Notes: generated by a model from the letters alone, not told the origin. A DNA stretch of 64,000 nt from Procambarus clarkii (GCF_040958095.1 NC_091181.1:28043033-28107032), one strand, 5' to 3'. Numbered from the stretch's first letter, positions 40,101 through 52,139 are shown. Numbers and translations: made by a program.

Positions 40101-41873
40101 AGTACCATAGAGGTACGTAAGTACATAAGTACCAAACACATACCCATAAAGGTACCATACTCAATCCCATATAAGTGTCATACATATGCCCATATAAGAA
40201 CAATATATATGCCCATTGAGGTACCATACAAAAGCTCTTATAAGTAACATACATATGCCCAAAAAGGTAAAAATACTTATGCCCTTATAAGAACAATACA
40301 TATGTTCTTATAAGTATCATACATATACCCTTATAACTACCATACATATGCCCTTATAAGTACCATAAATGCCCATATAAGTACCATTCATATGCCAATA
40401 TAGGTACCATACAAATGCCTTTATAAGTAGCATACATATGCCCATATACGCACCATGCATAGTAGTCTCTAAATACATGAGGAATATTGATATAATGTTA
40501 TTTTGATTATCCATTTATTATTTAGCTCATTTTGATTATTATTACATTTTTTAAAACTCATTTTCCTTAGTAATTTGTTGAGAAAACACGATGATAGGTT
40601 TGATATTTGAGGTGGCTGTATCTCAGTAAATATGGCTGTATAGGCGTTAATATTTAAAATTAGCAAAGAAAGCCTTTACAGAAAGAAAGGTAAATTGCTG
40701 TGGTAAACACAATGGTACCATTTTCAAAACGATTCTATGGCTGGTTTTGATTTTGAGTTTTGTGAAAAATGACGATTTCGCCAGGGCTGGGATTCTTTGC
40801 AGGCGACGGGCTGTATGTACCCCATCTTTGTCTTCGTCCGCTGGTCAAGTTTTTATTACTTGATTTATTCATTGTCTATCTTCTATATCTATAAAATACG
40901 GATGACTGTCTGTGTAAGGTAAAAGGTACGTAAGTACCATAGAGGTACGTAAGTACATAAGTACCAAACACATACCCATAAAGGTACCATACTCAATCCC
41001 ATATAAGTGTCATACATATGCCCATATAAGAACAATATATATGCCCATTGAGGTACCATACAAAAGCTCTTATAAGTAACATACATATGCCCAAAAAGGT
41101 AAAAATACTTATGCCCTTATAAGAACAATACATATGTTCTTATAAGTATCATACATATACCCTTATAACTACCATACATATGCCCTTATAAGTACCATAA
41201 ATGCCCATATAAGTACCATTCATATGCCAATATAGGTACCATACAAATGCCTTTATAAGTAGCATACATATGCCCATATACGCACCATGCATAGTAGTCT
41301 CTAAATACATGAGGAATATTTATATAATGTTATTTTGATTATCCATTTATTATTTAGCTCATTTTGATTATTATTACATTTTTTAAAACTCATTTTCCTT
41401 AGTAATTTGTTGAGAAAACTCGATGATAGGTTTGATATTTGAGGTGGCTGTATCTCAGTAAATATGGCTGTATAGGCGTTAATATTTAAAATTAGCAAAG
41501 AAAGCCTTTACAGAAAGAAAGGTAAATTGCTGTGGTAAACACAATGGTACCATTTTCAAAACGATTCTATGGCTGGTTTTGATTTTGAGTTTTGTGAAAA
41601 ATGACGATTTCGCCAGGGCTGGGATTCTTTGCAGGCGACGGGCTGTATGTACCCCATCTTTGTCTTCGTCCGCTGGTCAAGTTTTTATTACTTGATTTAA
41701 TCATTGTCTATCTTCTATATCTATAAAATACGGATGACTGTCTGTGTAAGGTAAAAGGTACGTAAGTACCATAGAGGTACGTAAGTACATAAGTACCAAA
41801 CCCATACCCATAAAGGTACCATACTCAATCCCATATAAGTGTCATACATATGCCCATATAAGAACAATACATA

Positions 41874-42098
41874 TGCAGCCCCAACAAGGATCATAAAAAT
41901 TCACACAGCCGTCAACACCAATTTATTGATATGAGGAGAGTGCGTCGTAACAAGGAGTTGTGGAATTTACAAAATGTACATTGAGTATTTACACAACATG
42001 AAGGCAAATGAACTTGGAGAAAACGCCATGTAGAAACATTAAAATTGACTTATTAATTTTATATATTTATATGTAAGAAAAGTGGAATGACGAGAGGT
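41874..42098. other. Right flank of satellite, no gene
   Basis: The satellite breaks off inside the subrepeat block (ACAATACATATG then CAGCCCCAACAAGG) and unique AT-rich sequence follows. No feature recognised. Confidence 0.6.
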
Positions 42099-42332
42099 GG
42101 TGTGTGTGTGTGTGTGTATTTACTGTGTGTGTGTGTGTGTGTGTGTTTACTGTGTGTGTGTGTTTGTTTACTGTGTGTGTGTGTGTTTACTGTGTGTGTG
42201 TGTGTGTTTACTGTGTGTGTGTGTTTGTTTACTGTGTGTGTGTGTTTACTGTGTGTGTGTGTTTGTTTACTGTGTGTGTGTGTGTGTGTGTGTTTACTGT
42301 GTGTGTGTGTGTTTACTGTGTGTGTGTGTTTG

Positions 42333-42377
<45 letters not shown>

Positions 42378-42425
42378 TTTACTGTGTGTGTGTGTGTGTG
42401 TATTTACTATGTGTGTGTGTGTGTA

Positions 42426-42495
<70 letters not shown>

Positions 42496-42611
42496 TTACA
42501 GTGTGTGTGTGTGTGTGTGTGTGTGTATTTACAGTGTGTGTGTGTGTGTGTGTATTTACAGTGTGTGTGTGTGTGTGTGTATGTGTGGTGTGTGTGTGTG
42601 TGTGTGTGTGA
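42099..42611. repeat. (TG)n-rich compound microsatellite
   Basis: (TG)n tracts of varying length separated by TTTACTG, TTTGTTTACTG or TATTTACAG. Cys/Val-rich open frames here are artefacts. Confidence 0.97.
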
Positions 42612-42639
42612 GCACAGATTTGAGCTATTAGCTCTTGGA

Positions 42640-42893
42640 CTCCGCCTTTTTAACCAATCTTTCTTCTCTTATATCTACTACATATATATTTCTCTCTAAC
42701 ACGCACGCGCGCACATCCCCACGAAGCAGCCCGTAGCAGCTGTCTAACTCCAAGGTACCTATTTACTGCTGGGTAAACAGGTGCATCAGGGTGAAAAAAA
42801 CTGCCCATTTGTTTCCGCCTCGGCCGGGAATCGAACCCTGGGTATTAGGACTACGACCCCCAAGTGCTGTTCACTCAGCCGCGTGGCCCACTA
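42640..42893 (-). mobile_element. Decapod-type tRNA-derived SINE (family 2), best copy
   Basis: On the minus strand: a CGCGGCTGAGTGAACAGCAC head (A-box like), GGGTTCGATTCCCGGCCGAG (B box), then a body with AAATGGGCAG, CACCCTGATGCACCTG, AGCAGTAAATAGGTACC and a 3' region holding AGTCCAAGAGCTAATAGCTC. I recognise this body from decapod genomic sequence, which is the main reason for the taxonomic inference. It sits between two (TG/GT)n tracts. Confidence 0.85.
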
Positions 42894-42896
42894 ATA

Positions 42897-42900
<4 letters not shown>

Positions 42901-42979
<79 letters not shown>
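42901..42979. repeat. (GT)n microsatellite
   Basis: About 39 uninterrupted GT units starting a few bases past the 5' end of the SINE. Confidence 0.98.
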
Positions 42980-42983
<4 letters not shown>

Positions 42984-43477
42984 CTCGCGCGTGAATGCAT
43001 ACGTGTGGCTGTGGTGGTATGAATATCCGTCTTGTGTGTGACAGTGTGTGATTGTGTGTCTCACTTGTGTCGATTTAAAAAAAAAGAATAAAAAGTTCTG
43101 GCGCGAGCCCCGCGCGGCTCCCTCTGGTCTCCGTGACGGCACTGCCTCAGCCGGCGGGCAAGACTGGACAGAGGCGCCACCAGAGAGGCTCTCGCTATAG
43201 CATGACAATAACGCCAAGCGCAATATTGTCGGTGACGAGAAGCGCGGCCCCTCAAACTCTTAGTGTTAACCTAGACCAAAATGTGTGTTATGGCAGCTAC
43301 TGTGAGAGGTACCCCGAACATAACAGGTGAATGATGAACACCTGGGGATACAACAGGTGGAGACACTGTTATACAGATGAACAATGTGAACAAAACCACC
43401 CCATAACTCGCTTGTGGGAAAGCAAGATAATATTGCACAGCTAAAGAATAATAATACTAATGACCCTGGTATTGTTA
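42980..43477. other. No gene seen (GC-rich island-like stretch)
   Basis: GC-rich, CpG-containing sequence at about 43098-43210, with no recognisable coding domain. Confidence 0.4.
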
Positions 43478-43478
43478 C

Positions 43479-43516
<38 letters not shown>
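43478..43516. repeat. (AAT)n microsatellite
   Basis: About 12 AAT units. Confidence 0.97.
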
Positions 43517-43660
43517 TTGGCGACACAGAGGTGCCGCTTCGCCACCGACACCAATAAACGGTCGGTAAAGGCAGCAATGATATTACTAAGTTGACTTTTA
43601 TGGCAATTATGTAGTAGTCTAAGAACTGTATAACAAACAACACACACACACACACACACG

Positions 43661-44774
43661 TTGGACACCATCCAATCTCATAAAAGGAAATATTAAGTCT
43701 GAAAAAATGTGAGATTTAATTACTATTGAGCTCATTGGTCACGCTCCCCCCCTCCCCCCCCCCTCCTCCCCTACACTTCATACAGCCCCAAGAGATGTAA
43801 TAATAATAATGATATCTACATGTGATACAAATAAAACATTCGACGTTATACAGTGTGACACCAAAGTCCATTACTAGAGAGTGGCCACCTGGATATAAGC
43901 TCGCGAGAGCAAGTGGCTGTCGTATTGACCTCCCCTCCGTCCCTTCCTCCGTCCCTTCCTCTCTCCCTTCCTTCGCCTCTTCCTCCTTCATCGCTGCTCT
44001 CATCACTTCGGTTCATCGCATTTTTCGAGACAGGTCAAGTGTAAAAGCCACGAAGTAGTCGCCATGTTTGATAACATGGGTATGTTGACACTCTTCGTAG
44101 CTGTATATTGCGTTGCTTCTCTTGTCTTACACTTGAAGTGTGTACAAGTGGTCGTCTCACGGTGGAGTGCCTCACACTGGCTCCTGAGCCACGCCGAAAT
44201 CAACTTGACATTAACTCCGTTCGAATCCAAGAACTGAACACAGTGAAGTCTGCAATTCACTTGGGTTTAGACCTCCGTGGTATAACACGAGCAGCTCTCA
44301 TTTATAGGAAGGAGGATGGAAGGGGGAAGTGTACGGGAAGGTAGGCGGGCGAGCGCTTCCCAGATGACCCCTCCAGGCTGCCGCCAGTCTCCGGACAGGT
44401 TCTAGCGGCGGGTTTAGGTGTCCACATGATCGAGAACAAATATCCCGGAGGCACACCCGTGATCACAAGCACTACTGAGGAAGGGTATGACCAAAAGAGC
44501 CCCGCTCGGTGTTGGAGTTCCCCGGCTGCGGGCGGGCGGGGCCCCTCGGGTCTCCAAGCTTCCGACCAGCGGCTCAGACATGGTAAACTCTACGACGTGC
44601 TAATCTACCGTAGCCATTACTGTAATGGATGACTGGTATTTATTCTACACCTATTGGCTAAACCACCCTCTCTAAAATTAGGATTAATTAAAGTGTGTCG
44701 CACGGCGGCTTAGGAAGTCAAAAATACGTAATTCCAAGTGTATACAAAGTAGTGCGTCAGAGAGTTGAGCGAGT
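43661..44774. other. No gene seen
   Basis: Mixed-composition sequence with a short (CA)n just before it (43641-43660) and C-rich runs near 43745. Short open frames only; none resembles a known domain. Confidence 0.4.
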
Positions 44775-45010
44775 GGGGACTCCACAACTAGGGGCCCCTG
44801 CGGTTGGGGAGGGGGGTGGGAACCCCTGCTGCTGGAGGCCCTGAGGCTGGGGGCCCAGCGGCTGCGAGCCCTGCGGCTGTGCACCCTGCGGTTGGGGGCC
44901 CTTAGCTACAAGTCTTGCAGCTAGAGACCCTGCGGAAGCGTACTCTGAGGCTGGACATCCTTGGCTGCTAGTCCAGCGGTTGTAGCAGGGGACGTTGGGC
45001 CCCCTAGCCC
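44775..45010. repeat. Degenerate ~20-bp GC-rich minisatellite
   Basis: Loose repetition of CCCTGCGGCTGGGGG-like units, increasingly diverged toward the right end. Confidence 0.7.
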
Positions 45011-45116
45011 GCCGCCTCGGCTGCTGGCTCTCCCATTGGTTACTTGTAGTCGGTAATATAAATAGAAACATTATTCACGCATACGGTAAATTGTGGAATA
45101 TTATTTATATATATTT

Positions 45117-45146
45117 ATATATATTTATATATATATTATATATATA

Positions 45147-45221
<75 letters not shown>

Positions 45222-45228
45222 TAATATA
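45117..45228. repeat. (TA)n tract, left of MITE
   Basis: Near-perfect TA dinucleotides broken by short TTTATA words. Confidence 0.95.
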
Positions 45229-45230
45229 AT

Positions 45231-45595
45231 GTTGTACGTAGTAGCCAGAACGCACTTCTCGGCCTACTATGCAAGGCCCGATTTGCCTAATAAGCCAAGT
45301 TTTCCTGAATTAATATATTTTCTCTATTTTTTTTCTTATGAAATGATAAAGCTACCCATTTCATTATGAATGAGGTCAATTTTATATTATTGTAGTTAAA
45401 ATTAACGTAGATATATGACCGAACCTAACCTACCCTACCTAACCTAACCTATCTTTATAGGTTAGGTTGGGTTAGGTAACCGAAAAAGGTAGGTTAGGTC
45501 GTCGAAAAAACATTAATTCATGAAAACTTGGCTTATTAGGCAAAGTGGGCCTTGCATAGTAGGCTGAGAAGTGCGTTCTGGCCACTAGGTACGAC
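45231..45595. mobile_element. 365-bp foldback MITE inside (TA)n, with TTAGG-like core
   Basis: The ends are inverted repeats of about 85 bp with roughly 10% mismatch. Left: GTTGTACGTAGTAGCCAGAA ... CTACTATGCAAGGCC ... AATAAGCCAAGTTTTC. Right: its reverse complement, starting GTCGTACCTAGTGGCCAGAA. The core (45420-45500) contains repeated AACCT and then AGGTT words around ATCTTTAT, so it can fold too. (TA)n tracts lie on both sides, consistent with a TA-targeting element that integrates in TA microsatellites. I recognise these termini as a common dispersed element of decapods. It encodes no protein. Confidence 0.85.
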
Positions 45596-46541
<946 letters not shown>

Positions 46542-46847
46542 TCAGTGCTTAGCCGGAGCGTCCTGCATGCTGTCCTGCCAGAGGACAGCGAGGATATAAG
46601 GGTAGGCCTGGTAGGAGACCGGGCCGCGGGGCTGTTGATCCCTGGAAGCTACACGAGGTAGGTAGACGCTCAGGGCAGCAGGTGGTGGGACGCCTGATCC
46701 TTCCGCTGCTCTCAGTGCCGTGCCGGAGGACCCTGTGGTGGTGGTGGGGGGTGGTGGGGCCTGAATGGCTGCCCTCAGTGCCGCGCCGGAGGACCCTGTG
46801 AGTGGGGCCTTGAACGGAATAGTAGGATCGACACCATTGAGAGCCAC
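46542..46847 (-). other. Open frame of unknown status (101 codons)
   Basis: A GC-rich minus-strand frame with an ATG at 46847 and a stop at 46542. It encodes a low-complexity Ala/Pro/Thr-rich stretch (TGSSGAALRAA occurs twice in similar form) and ends YPYILAVLWQDSMQDAPAKH. I do not recognise the product. The internal duplication and biased composition make a chance open frame likely, but an exon of an unidentified gene cannot be excluded. It lies about 1.7 kb past the otd stop codon on the same strand. Confidence 0.15.
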
Positions 46848-47472
46848 GCCCTGCTGACCTCCCCTGCATCATCCTCAACAATGCTCCGGGGGGGCTTTCG
46901 CCCGACCGCAGGCGTGAAGGCCAACCGCGCACAGCCCACTCTCCGGGCACTGTAGCGTGCAGCGGCGGTCATGGCCCGTTGGAGTGCCTGCAGGAGTGCC
47001 ACCTGCTCTCTCCCACACCTCATGCTCTACCTGCTTCTCACATTGTTGCCACAACACGTAAAATACAACGAGATACAAAACAAAAAATAGAGTATCAAGA
47101 CTTCCACTCTTGTTCTTGTTTCCTGGTCAAATAAACCTGTATCTCTCGGAGCTTTAATAAAATTCTCGTTTATGTTGATATTAAAACGAGCCGCAATTCA
47201 TTGTCAAAATGAATAAGTCATTTCAAAACGACGATAAAACACTTTTTTTTATTTTATTTTTCAGTGAAGCCTGATAATTGTATTTTACGTTTATAGATCA
47301 ATTAAGTAAATGGCGTGAACAAAAGTTATACAATGATGACGAGCAATTTGCAACAATAGTAGGAGTGTCACGCTCAGCTCTGCAGGTGAGTCAAGGAGAT
47401 CGTTGTTCAGAGCCTCTCAGTGCTCAGCGCTGCAGGCGAGTCTATCCAACCACCCCACTCGACCGGCTCCGT
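46848..47472. other. No gene seen
   Basis: Mixed sequence. TTTATT words near 47250 would read AATAAA on the minus strand and could serve as a distant polyadenylation signal for otd, but no nearer support exists. Confidence 0.35.
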
Positions 47473-48195
47473 GGCACTAAGTCCAGGCACCGGGGCACCA
47501 AGTCCAGGCACCGGGGCACCAAGTCCAGGCACCGGGGCACCAAGTCCAGGCACCGGGGCACCAAGTCCAGGCACCGGGGCACCAAGTCCAGGCACCGGGG
47601 CACCAAGTCCAGGCACCGGGGCACCAAGTCCAGGCACCGGGGCACCAAGTCCAGGCACCGGGGCACCAAGTCCAGGCACCGGGGCACCAAGTCCAGGCAC
47701 CGGGGCACCAAGTCCAGGCACCGGGGCACCAAGTCCAGGCACCGGGGCACCAAGTCCAGGCACCGGGGCACCAAGTCCAGGCACCGGGGCACCAAGTCCA
47801 GGCACCGGGGCACCAAGTCCAGGCACCGGGGCACCAAGTCCAGGCACCGGGGCACCAAGTCCAGGCACCGGGGCACCAAGTCCAGGCACCGGGGCACCAA
47901 GTCCAGGCACCGGGGCACCAAGTCCAGGCACCGGGGCACCAAGTCCAGGCACCGGGGCACCAAGTCCAGGCACCGGGGCACCAAGTCCAGGCACCGGGGC
48001 ACCAAGTCCAGGCACCGGGGCACCAAGTCCAGGCACCGGGGCACCAAGTCCAGGCACCGGGGCACCAAGTCCAGGCACCGGGGCACCAAGTCCAGGCACC
48101 GGGGCACCAAGTCCAGGCACCGGGGCACCAAGTCCAGGCACCGGGGCACCAAGTCCAGGCACCGGGGCACCAAGTCCAGGCACCGGGGGCACTAA
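47473..48195. repeat. 21-bp minisatellite, ~34 near-identical copies
   Basis: Period-21 array of GCACCGGGGCACCAAGTCCA plus G. Copies are almost invariant; only the first (GTGGCACTAAG) and last (GGGGGCACTAAATCC) differ. Because 21 is divisible by 3 and the unit has no stop in several frames, multiple long open frames appear on both strands (Thr-Lys-Ser-Arg-His-Arg-Gly and Pro-Gly-Thr-Gly-Ala-Pro-Ser repeats). None has independent support as a gene. Confidence 0.97.
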
Positions 48196-48588
48196 ATCCA
48201 GGCGGACAGCATCCAGCAATATAAGTCACCCCTGTGATACTAAACATCACATCAAGTTATTTTGGCCTTCAGATCTCCTTTCTGTACAAATGGGCAAATT
48301 ATTAATAAAAAAGTAACTGAGTATATGCGTGGAGGTGTGCCGGTGGGAGAGACGGACCGAGTGCGTGAGTGCATAAGGTGTTGGCGCTGACATTACCAGC
48401 GTTTCTTTACACTGTATTTAGGGAGAAACTAGGTTCTTCGAATCTCCGATAATCACCCTTATTTGCATTATCATAATTCATATTTCTCGTACGAGTCCGC
48501 GGCAAATATGAATTGTGTGTTCGAGTCCTTCACTTCAAGATATTGGTGGGTACGCAGGGGCCGTGGTGAAGCGTCCGGGCGTGCCAGC
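48196..48588. other. Probable otd 3' UTR / downstream flank
   Basis: Lies immediately after the otd stop codon on the minus strand. I see no AATAAA on the minus strand in this interval, so the end of the transcript is not placed. Confidence 0.35.
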
Positions 48589-48861
48589 TCACAATACCTG
48601 GAAGCTCTGGTAGGACTTCCAGGCGGCGGCGTTCTTGTCGGAGTACTCGAGGCAGTCCGGCGGCAGCGGCGTCAGGGAGTTGACCGTGGGCGGTGTCCTG
48701 GGGCTGAGGGACTGACTAGACCCCAGGGACCCCGCCGACCCCAGCGACGATGTGCCCAAGGAAGAAGACACCAGCGATGACCCCAGCCCGGATCCCGAGT
48801 GGGACCCCATCTGCTGGCCTCCGCCGCCTCCCATGGGGTTGAGAGAGGCCATCGAGCTCAC
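48589..48861 (-). CDS. otd: orthodenticle/Otx homeobox protein, last coding exon
   Basis: Terminal exon of 90 codons plus stop (TGA at 48591-48589), entered through the acceptor TTTCTTTCCACAG at 48874-48862. The first codon is GTG (Val) in phase 0, continuing the previous exon as ...INVP-VSSMASLNP. The exon encodes a Gly/Ser-rich linker (about residues 10-45 of the exon) and then PPDCLEYSDKNAAAWKSYQS followed by FQVL and the stop. This is the conserved Otx tail (C-L-x-Y-x-D...W-K...F-Q-V-L), found at the extreme C-terminus of Otx/Otd/Crx proteins and linked with transactivation. The 100-bp intron before it (48961-48862) starts GTAGGT and has a GGCTAAAC branch-like word. The stop position and tail match the family, so I consider this the true C-terminus. 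Confidence 0.92.
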   Translation of the reverse strand: MSSMASLNPMGGGGGQQMGSHSGSGLGSSLVSSSLGTSSLGSAGSLGSSQSLSPRTPPTVNSLTPLPPDCLEYSDKNAAAWKSYQSFQVL

Positions 48862-48961
48862 CTGTGGAAAGAAAACACACGTTTAGCCCATGTATTTGAT
48901 AAAGAAACTTGTGTATGTGTACTGTAAGTCATGTTTGTTGTACAGGTGTGCTGGGACCTAC

Positions 48962-49462
48962 CGGGACGTTGATCTGGGAGTGGGACATGGGTGTGAGGTA
49001 GTCCATGTTGGAGTAGTAGGAGGGGGCGGCGTAGCTCTGGTAGCAGGCCGCCGCCGCCGCCGCCTGTTGACTCACCCCGCCGTAGCCGCCACGATCTAGG
49101 CACGGCGGCGTCATCAGGTCCCCCATGGGCGGGATGGACGCCGACCCCGCTGGCGGGATGGCGGCTGGCGACCAGATGGGGTTGTAGGAGGTATGGGCGG
49201 TGGAAGACGGGGTGAGAGGCAAGGGCGGGGCAGAGCTGACAGAGGGCGGCGGTGAGGGCGGCGAGGCATCTCTGTGGCCGCCTCCTGGTGGCGGCGGGGT
49301 GGCGGCTACACCACCGGTTGTGGTCTGGCCCGACTGCTGGGAGGTCTGCGAGGAGGGCGGCGGAGACTTAGCGACCTTCTTTGTTCTGGGGGTCTTCTCC
49401 GCCCCCGCCGCCTGCTGCTTCTGCTGCTGCCGACACTTGGCGCGACGGTTCTTGAACCACAC
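48962..49462 (-). CDS. otd: orthodenticle/Otx homeobox protein, penultimate coding exon (homeodomain helix 3 to VSSMAS junction)
   Basis: Exon of 501 bp (167 codons, phase 0 at both ends). It is bounded by an acceptor ending GGTACCGGCAG at 49463 and a donor G/GTAGGT at 48961. It opens VWFKNRRAKCRQQQKQQ, homeodomain residues 47-60 and beyond. Lys50, which sets the bicoid-type TAATCC preference, and the CRQQQ end identify the Otx family rather than Goosecoid or Pitx (both W at 56). Entry between residues 46 and 47 is the known paired-class/Otx intron site. Further on are a Lys/Pro/Ser-rich region, the IWSP motif (exon residues 96-99), a run of five or six Ala near 135, and APSYYSNMDYLTPM. In the family it is a nuclear DNA-binding regulator of anterior head, brain and eye development. 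Homeodomain residues 1-46 and the N-terminus are missing from the window and presumably lie beyond 64000. Confidence 0.95.
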
Positions 49463-51036
49463 CTGCCGGTACCACACAGTCCGTCACTACAGGAACAGTA
49501 ACATGATACAAACACTACCTAACAACAGGCCACCAGTCATCGCGCCTCTGTGACCTTCATGCATATTTAAAATGCTCATTCATCAAATATTCCAACTAAT
49601 GCATGTTAATTTGTTTTGTTATTGTGTCATGTGAGGAATTATATCGGTGCGAGTACAGCCCCAGTGCCGACACCTGTGTATTGTACAGTAACCGCCCGCG
49701 GCCACCACAGCTGTGGCTGCGAACGTCACACCTGCCCGAACCACCGCCACCTACACTGACAAACACAAAATTAACAGTATTATTACGAAATATGTGTCCT
49801 CCTCAAAGCAAAAATAAAATACACAACAGCAACACAAAAATCTACGTTTTATTTGTTTATTGTTGAGTGGTGGAGAGAGTGTAGGGCGGGCCGGGTGGTG
49901 GCCGGACCTGGCGGACATCTGGCCACGTCGAGCAAGATCCATACACTAAAGCTGAGCTGTTGCTGGAGTCTCGCCCTCGTCTCCGGCCGCAGTTATGCTA
50001 GCAGCCACGTGCAGGCCGGCCGGCGACGCCCCACGCCCCTCCGTCGCCCCGAGGCAGTTATCAGGTGTGTGTGTGTGGCGGGACGAGACCTTCCCGCCAA
50101 GAGCAGCGACACGCCTCGCCCTACACGTTGCTTCAGGTCATACGTCCCCATTTTATGGCCAGCAATCTACTAATGACACGAGACTGCCTTCCTGCCATGA
50201 ATTGCGGCGCACGAGAGGCGTGACTCGGTCTTCGTCCGTCGGATCTGCCGCTGTCCTCTCCCCCCCACCCCCACCTGATTGCCCCTACTCCCACCAGCAC
50301 CCCTGATAGCCCCACCTCCTTTCAATCTGCCGTGAGCATTTTTTTTTTTGAGGGAGGGAGAGGTGGAAGAGGCAGGGGGGGGGGGGGGTGACGGAAGGAA
50401 GGGCAGAAGAGGAGGGGGGCCTGGACATTCACGGCCACGCGGGGGAATGGGGGGCTGCCCAGGTAAGAACCTGGGCAGTTACAGGGGCCCCAAGATGGTG
50501 GTCACACCTTAATGATCTCACCTGCGCGACGAGCCAGAAAGGAATGTGACATGTAGGAGGCTCCTGTTGTGAGCGCCTCGACCACCGCCACAGCTCAAGG
50601 CGGCAGACAACTATAACTTATCACCGTCACTACGGCCAGCATGAGACAGACAACAGCAGCAGCTCGAGCGAGAGATCCGCCATCCTCCTCCACCAGGTAT
50701 AGCGACCTACGTCACACGAGGGCTCCTGAAGGGAGAGATGCCAGCAGACCTGAGCGCTCCGCCAACACTGCTTGTACTCAGCAGAGTCGACGGTGCGTCT
50801 GGAGACGAGTGCGCCGCCTTATACTTGGAATAAGATTGATTCCCCGAGTTTCATTACTCTTCAGGACCATCGTATTCCTGAGGTTTAAGACGCATTAATT
50901 TCCTGGAACCTGATTCGTGCACCCTCCGCCCTGTCTGGGAAGGCGAAGTTACGAGATAGGGAGTTTGCCGCAAGTAGGGGAGACTGTCTTAAGTTTATGC
51001 ACTTAACTTGAACAGCGGAGGATGGAGAAGACGAAG

Positions 51037-51216
<180 letters not shown>

Positions 51217-51544
51217 GTGATTTAGAAAGTTGGAAGACATGGGGAAAGGCAGAGAGAGAGAGATCTGTAAGTTAACTCAACTCAAGTTTTGAACTTCCTC
51301 GCTCAGAATTCCCTTGAATTGAGTGAAGTCGTTGTGAAGAGGACTGACTCACTGCGAGGCGCTCGGGGCACCTCAATAGGAAGTGTCTCAAGCATGCGAG
51401 AGGGTGAGGCCTGGGGATGGAAGAGGAAATATATCAAATATAGAAGAGGTTGCCTGCTATAATACCTCCCCAGCAATCTACTAAGGAGACGACGCCATGG
51501 GAGCTGCCATTACAAACGTAGACAGAAGATCAGCAGGAACACCG

Positions 51545-51990
51545 AGAGAGTTGTGGCCGAGGAGACAGATAGATCAGGGCCCACGGAGTTGTAGGAGAGG
51601 AGAGACAGATAGATCAGGGCCCACGGAGTTGTAGGAGAGGAGAGACAGATAGATCAGGGCCCACGGAGTTGTAGGAGAGGAGAGACCGATAGATCAGGGC
51701 CCACGGAGTTGTAGGAGAGGAGAGACCGATAGATCAGGGCCCACGGAGTTGTAGGAGAGGAGAGACAGATAGATCAGGGCCCACGGAGTTGTAGGAGAGG
51801 AGAGACCGATAGATCAGGGCCCACGGAGTTGTAGGAGAGGAGAGACCGATAGATCAGGGCCCACGGAGTTGTAGGAGAGGAGAGACAGATAGATCAGGGC
51901 CCACGGAGTTGTAGGAGAGGAGAGACCGATAGATCAGGGTCCTGGAAGTTGTGGCCGAGGAAACAGATAGATCAGGGCCCAGGGAGTTGT
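51545..51990. repeat. 40-bp minisatellite, ~10 copies
   Basis: Period-40 array of AGACAGATAGATCAGGGCCC then ACGGAGTTGTAGGAGAGGAG. Copies carry either AGACAGAT (a) or AGACCGAT (c) in the order a a a c c a c c a c, which implies a 120-bp higher-order unit. Outer copies (TTGTGGCCGAGG) are divergent. Confidence 0.95.
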
Positions 51991-52139
51991 GGCCGAGGAG
52001 ACAGACAAACGCAGACGCACACACACAAGGAAGTGAGACCAGCAGAGAGGAAGAACGCTTCGCGGACCAACAAAAACTTTAGGTGTGTGGAGGAAATGCT
52101 CGCCAAAAGGGAGGGTAAAGTCGCTTACATGTTCAAGGA

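Larger units (their letters stand above)
9261..41873. repeat. 832-bp composite satellite array (~39 copies, 32.6 kb)
   Basis: Head-to-tail monomers begin with CCGCTGGTCAAGTTTTTATT at regular 831-833-bp steps, for example 11708, 12539, 13371, 14203, 15035. Each monomer has three parts. A lead of about 70 bp comes first. Then comes a block of about 390 bp, itself built of degenerate 23-24-bp units such as ATGCCCTTATAAGTACCAT. The last part is about 370 bp of AT-rich, non-repetitive sequence ending near CGACGGGCTGTATGTACCCC. Inner copies differ by very few substitutions, so the array is strongly homogenised. Edge monomers keep different states (CCATACTTATG instead of AAAATACTTATG; ACAATACATATG instead of ATATATATG). 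Each monomer yields three overlapping 65-codon minus-strand frames, which I regard as non-coding. Function is unknown; a centromeric, heterochromatic or neutral role is possible. Confidence 0.97.

Noticed and set aside
9312..41498. Dozens of recurring ~65-codon minus-strand open frames in the satellite
   Set aside because: They recur once per 832-bp monomer and overlap each other. Their conservation is explained by array homogenisation, and one frame consists of the 23-24-bp subrepeats (YMGIYGTYKGI pattern). No domain, signal or upstream context supports translation.
9261..41873. CRISPR-like regular repeats
   Set aside because: The regularity is head-to-tail satellite DNA with no unique spacers, and the other content is eukaryotic.
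47278..48316. Long open frames (up to 305 codons) in the 21-bp array
   Set aside because: The period is a multiple of three and the unit lacks stops, so several frames on both strands are open at once. No flanking coding sequence or splice context supports any of them.
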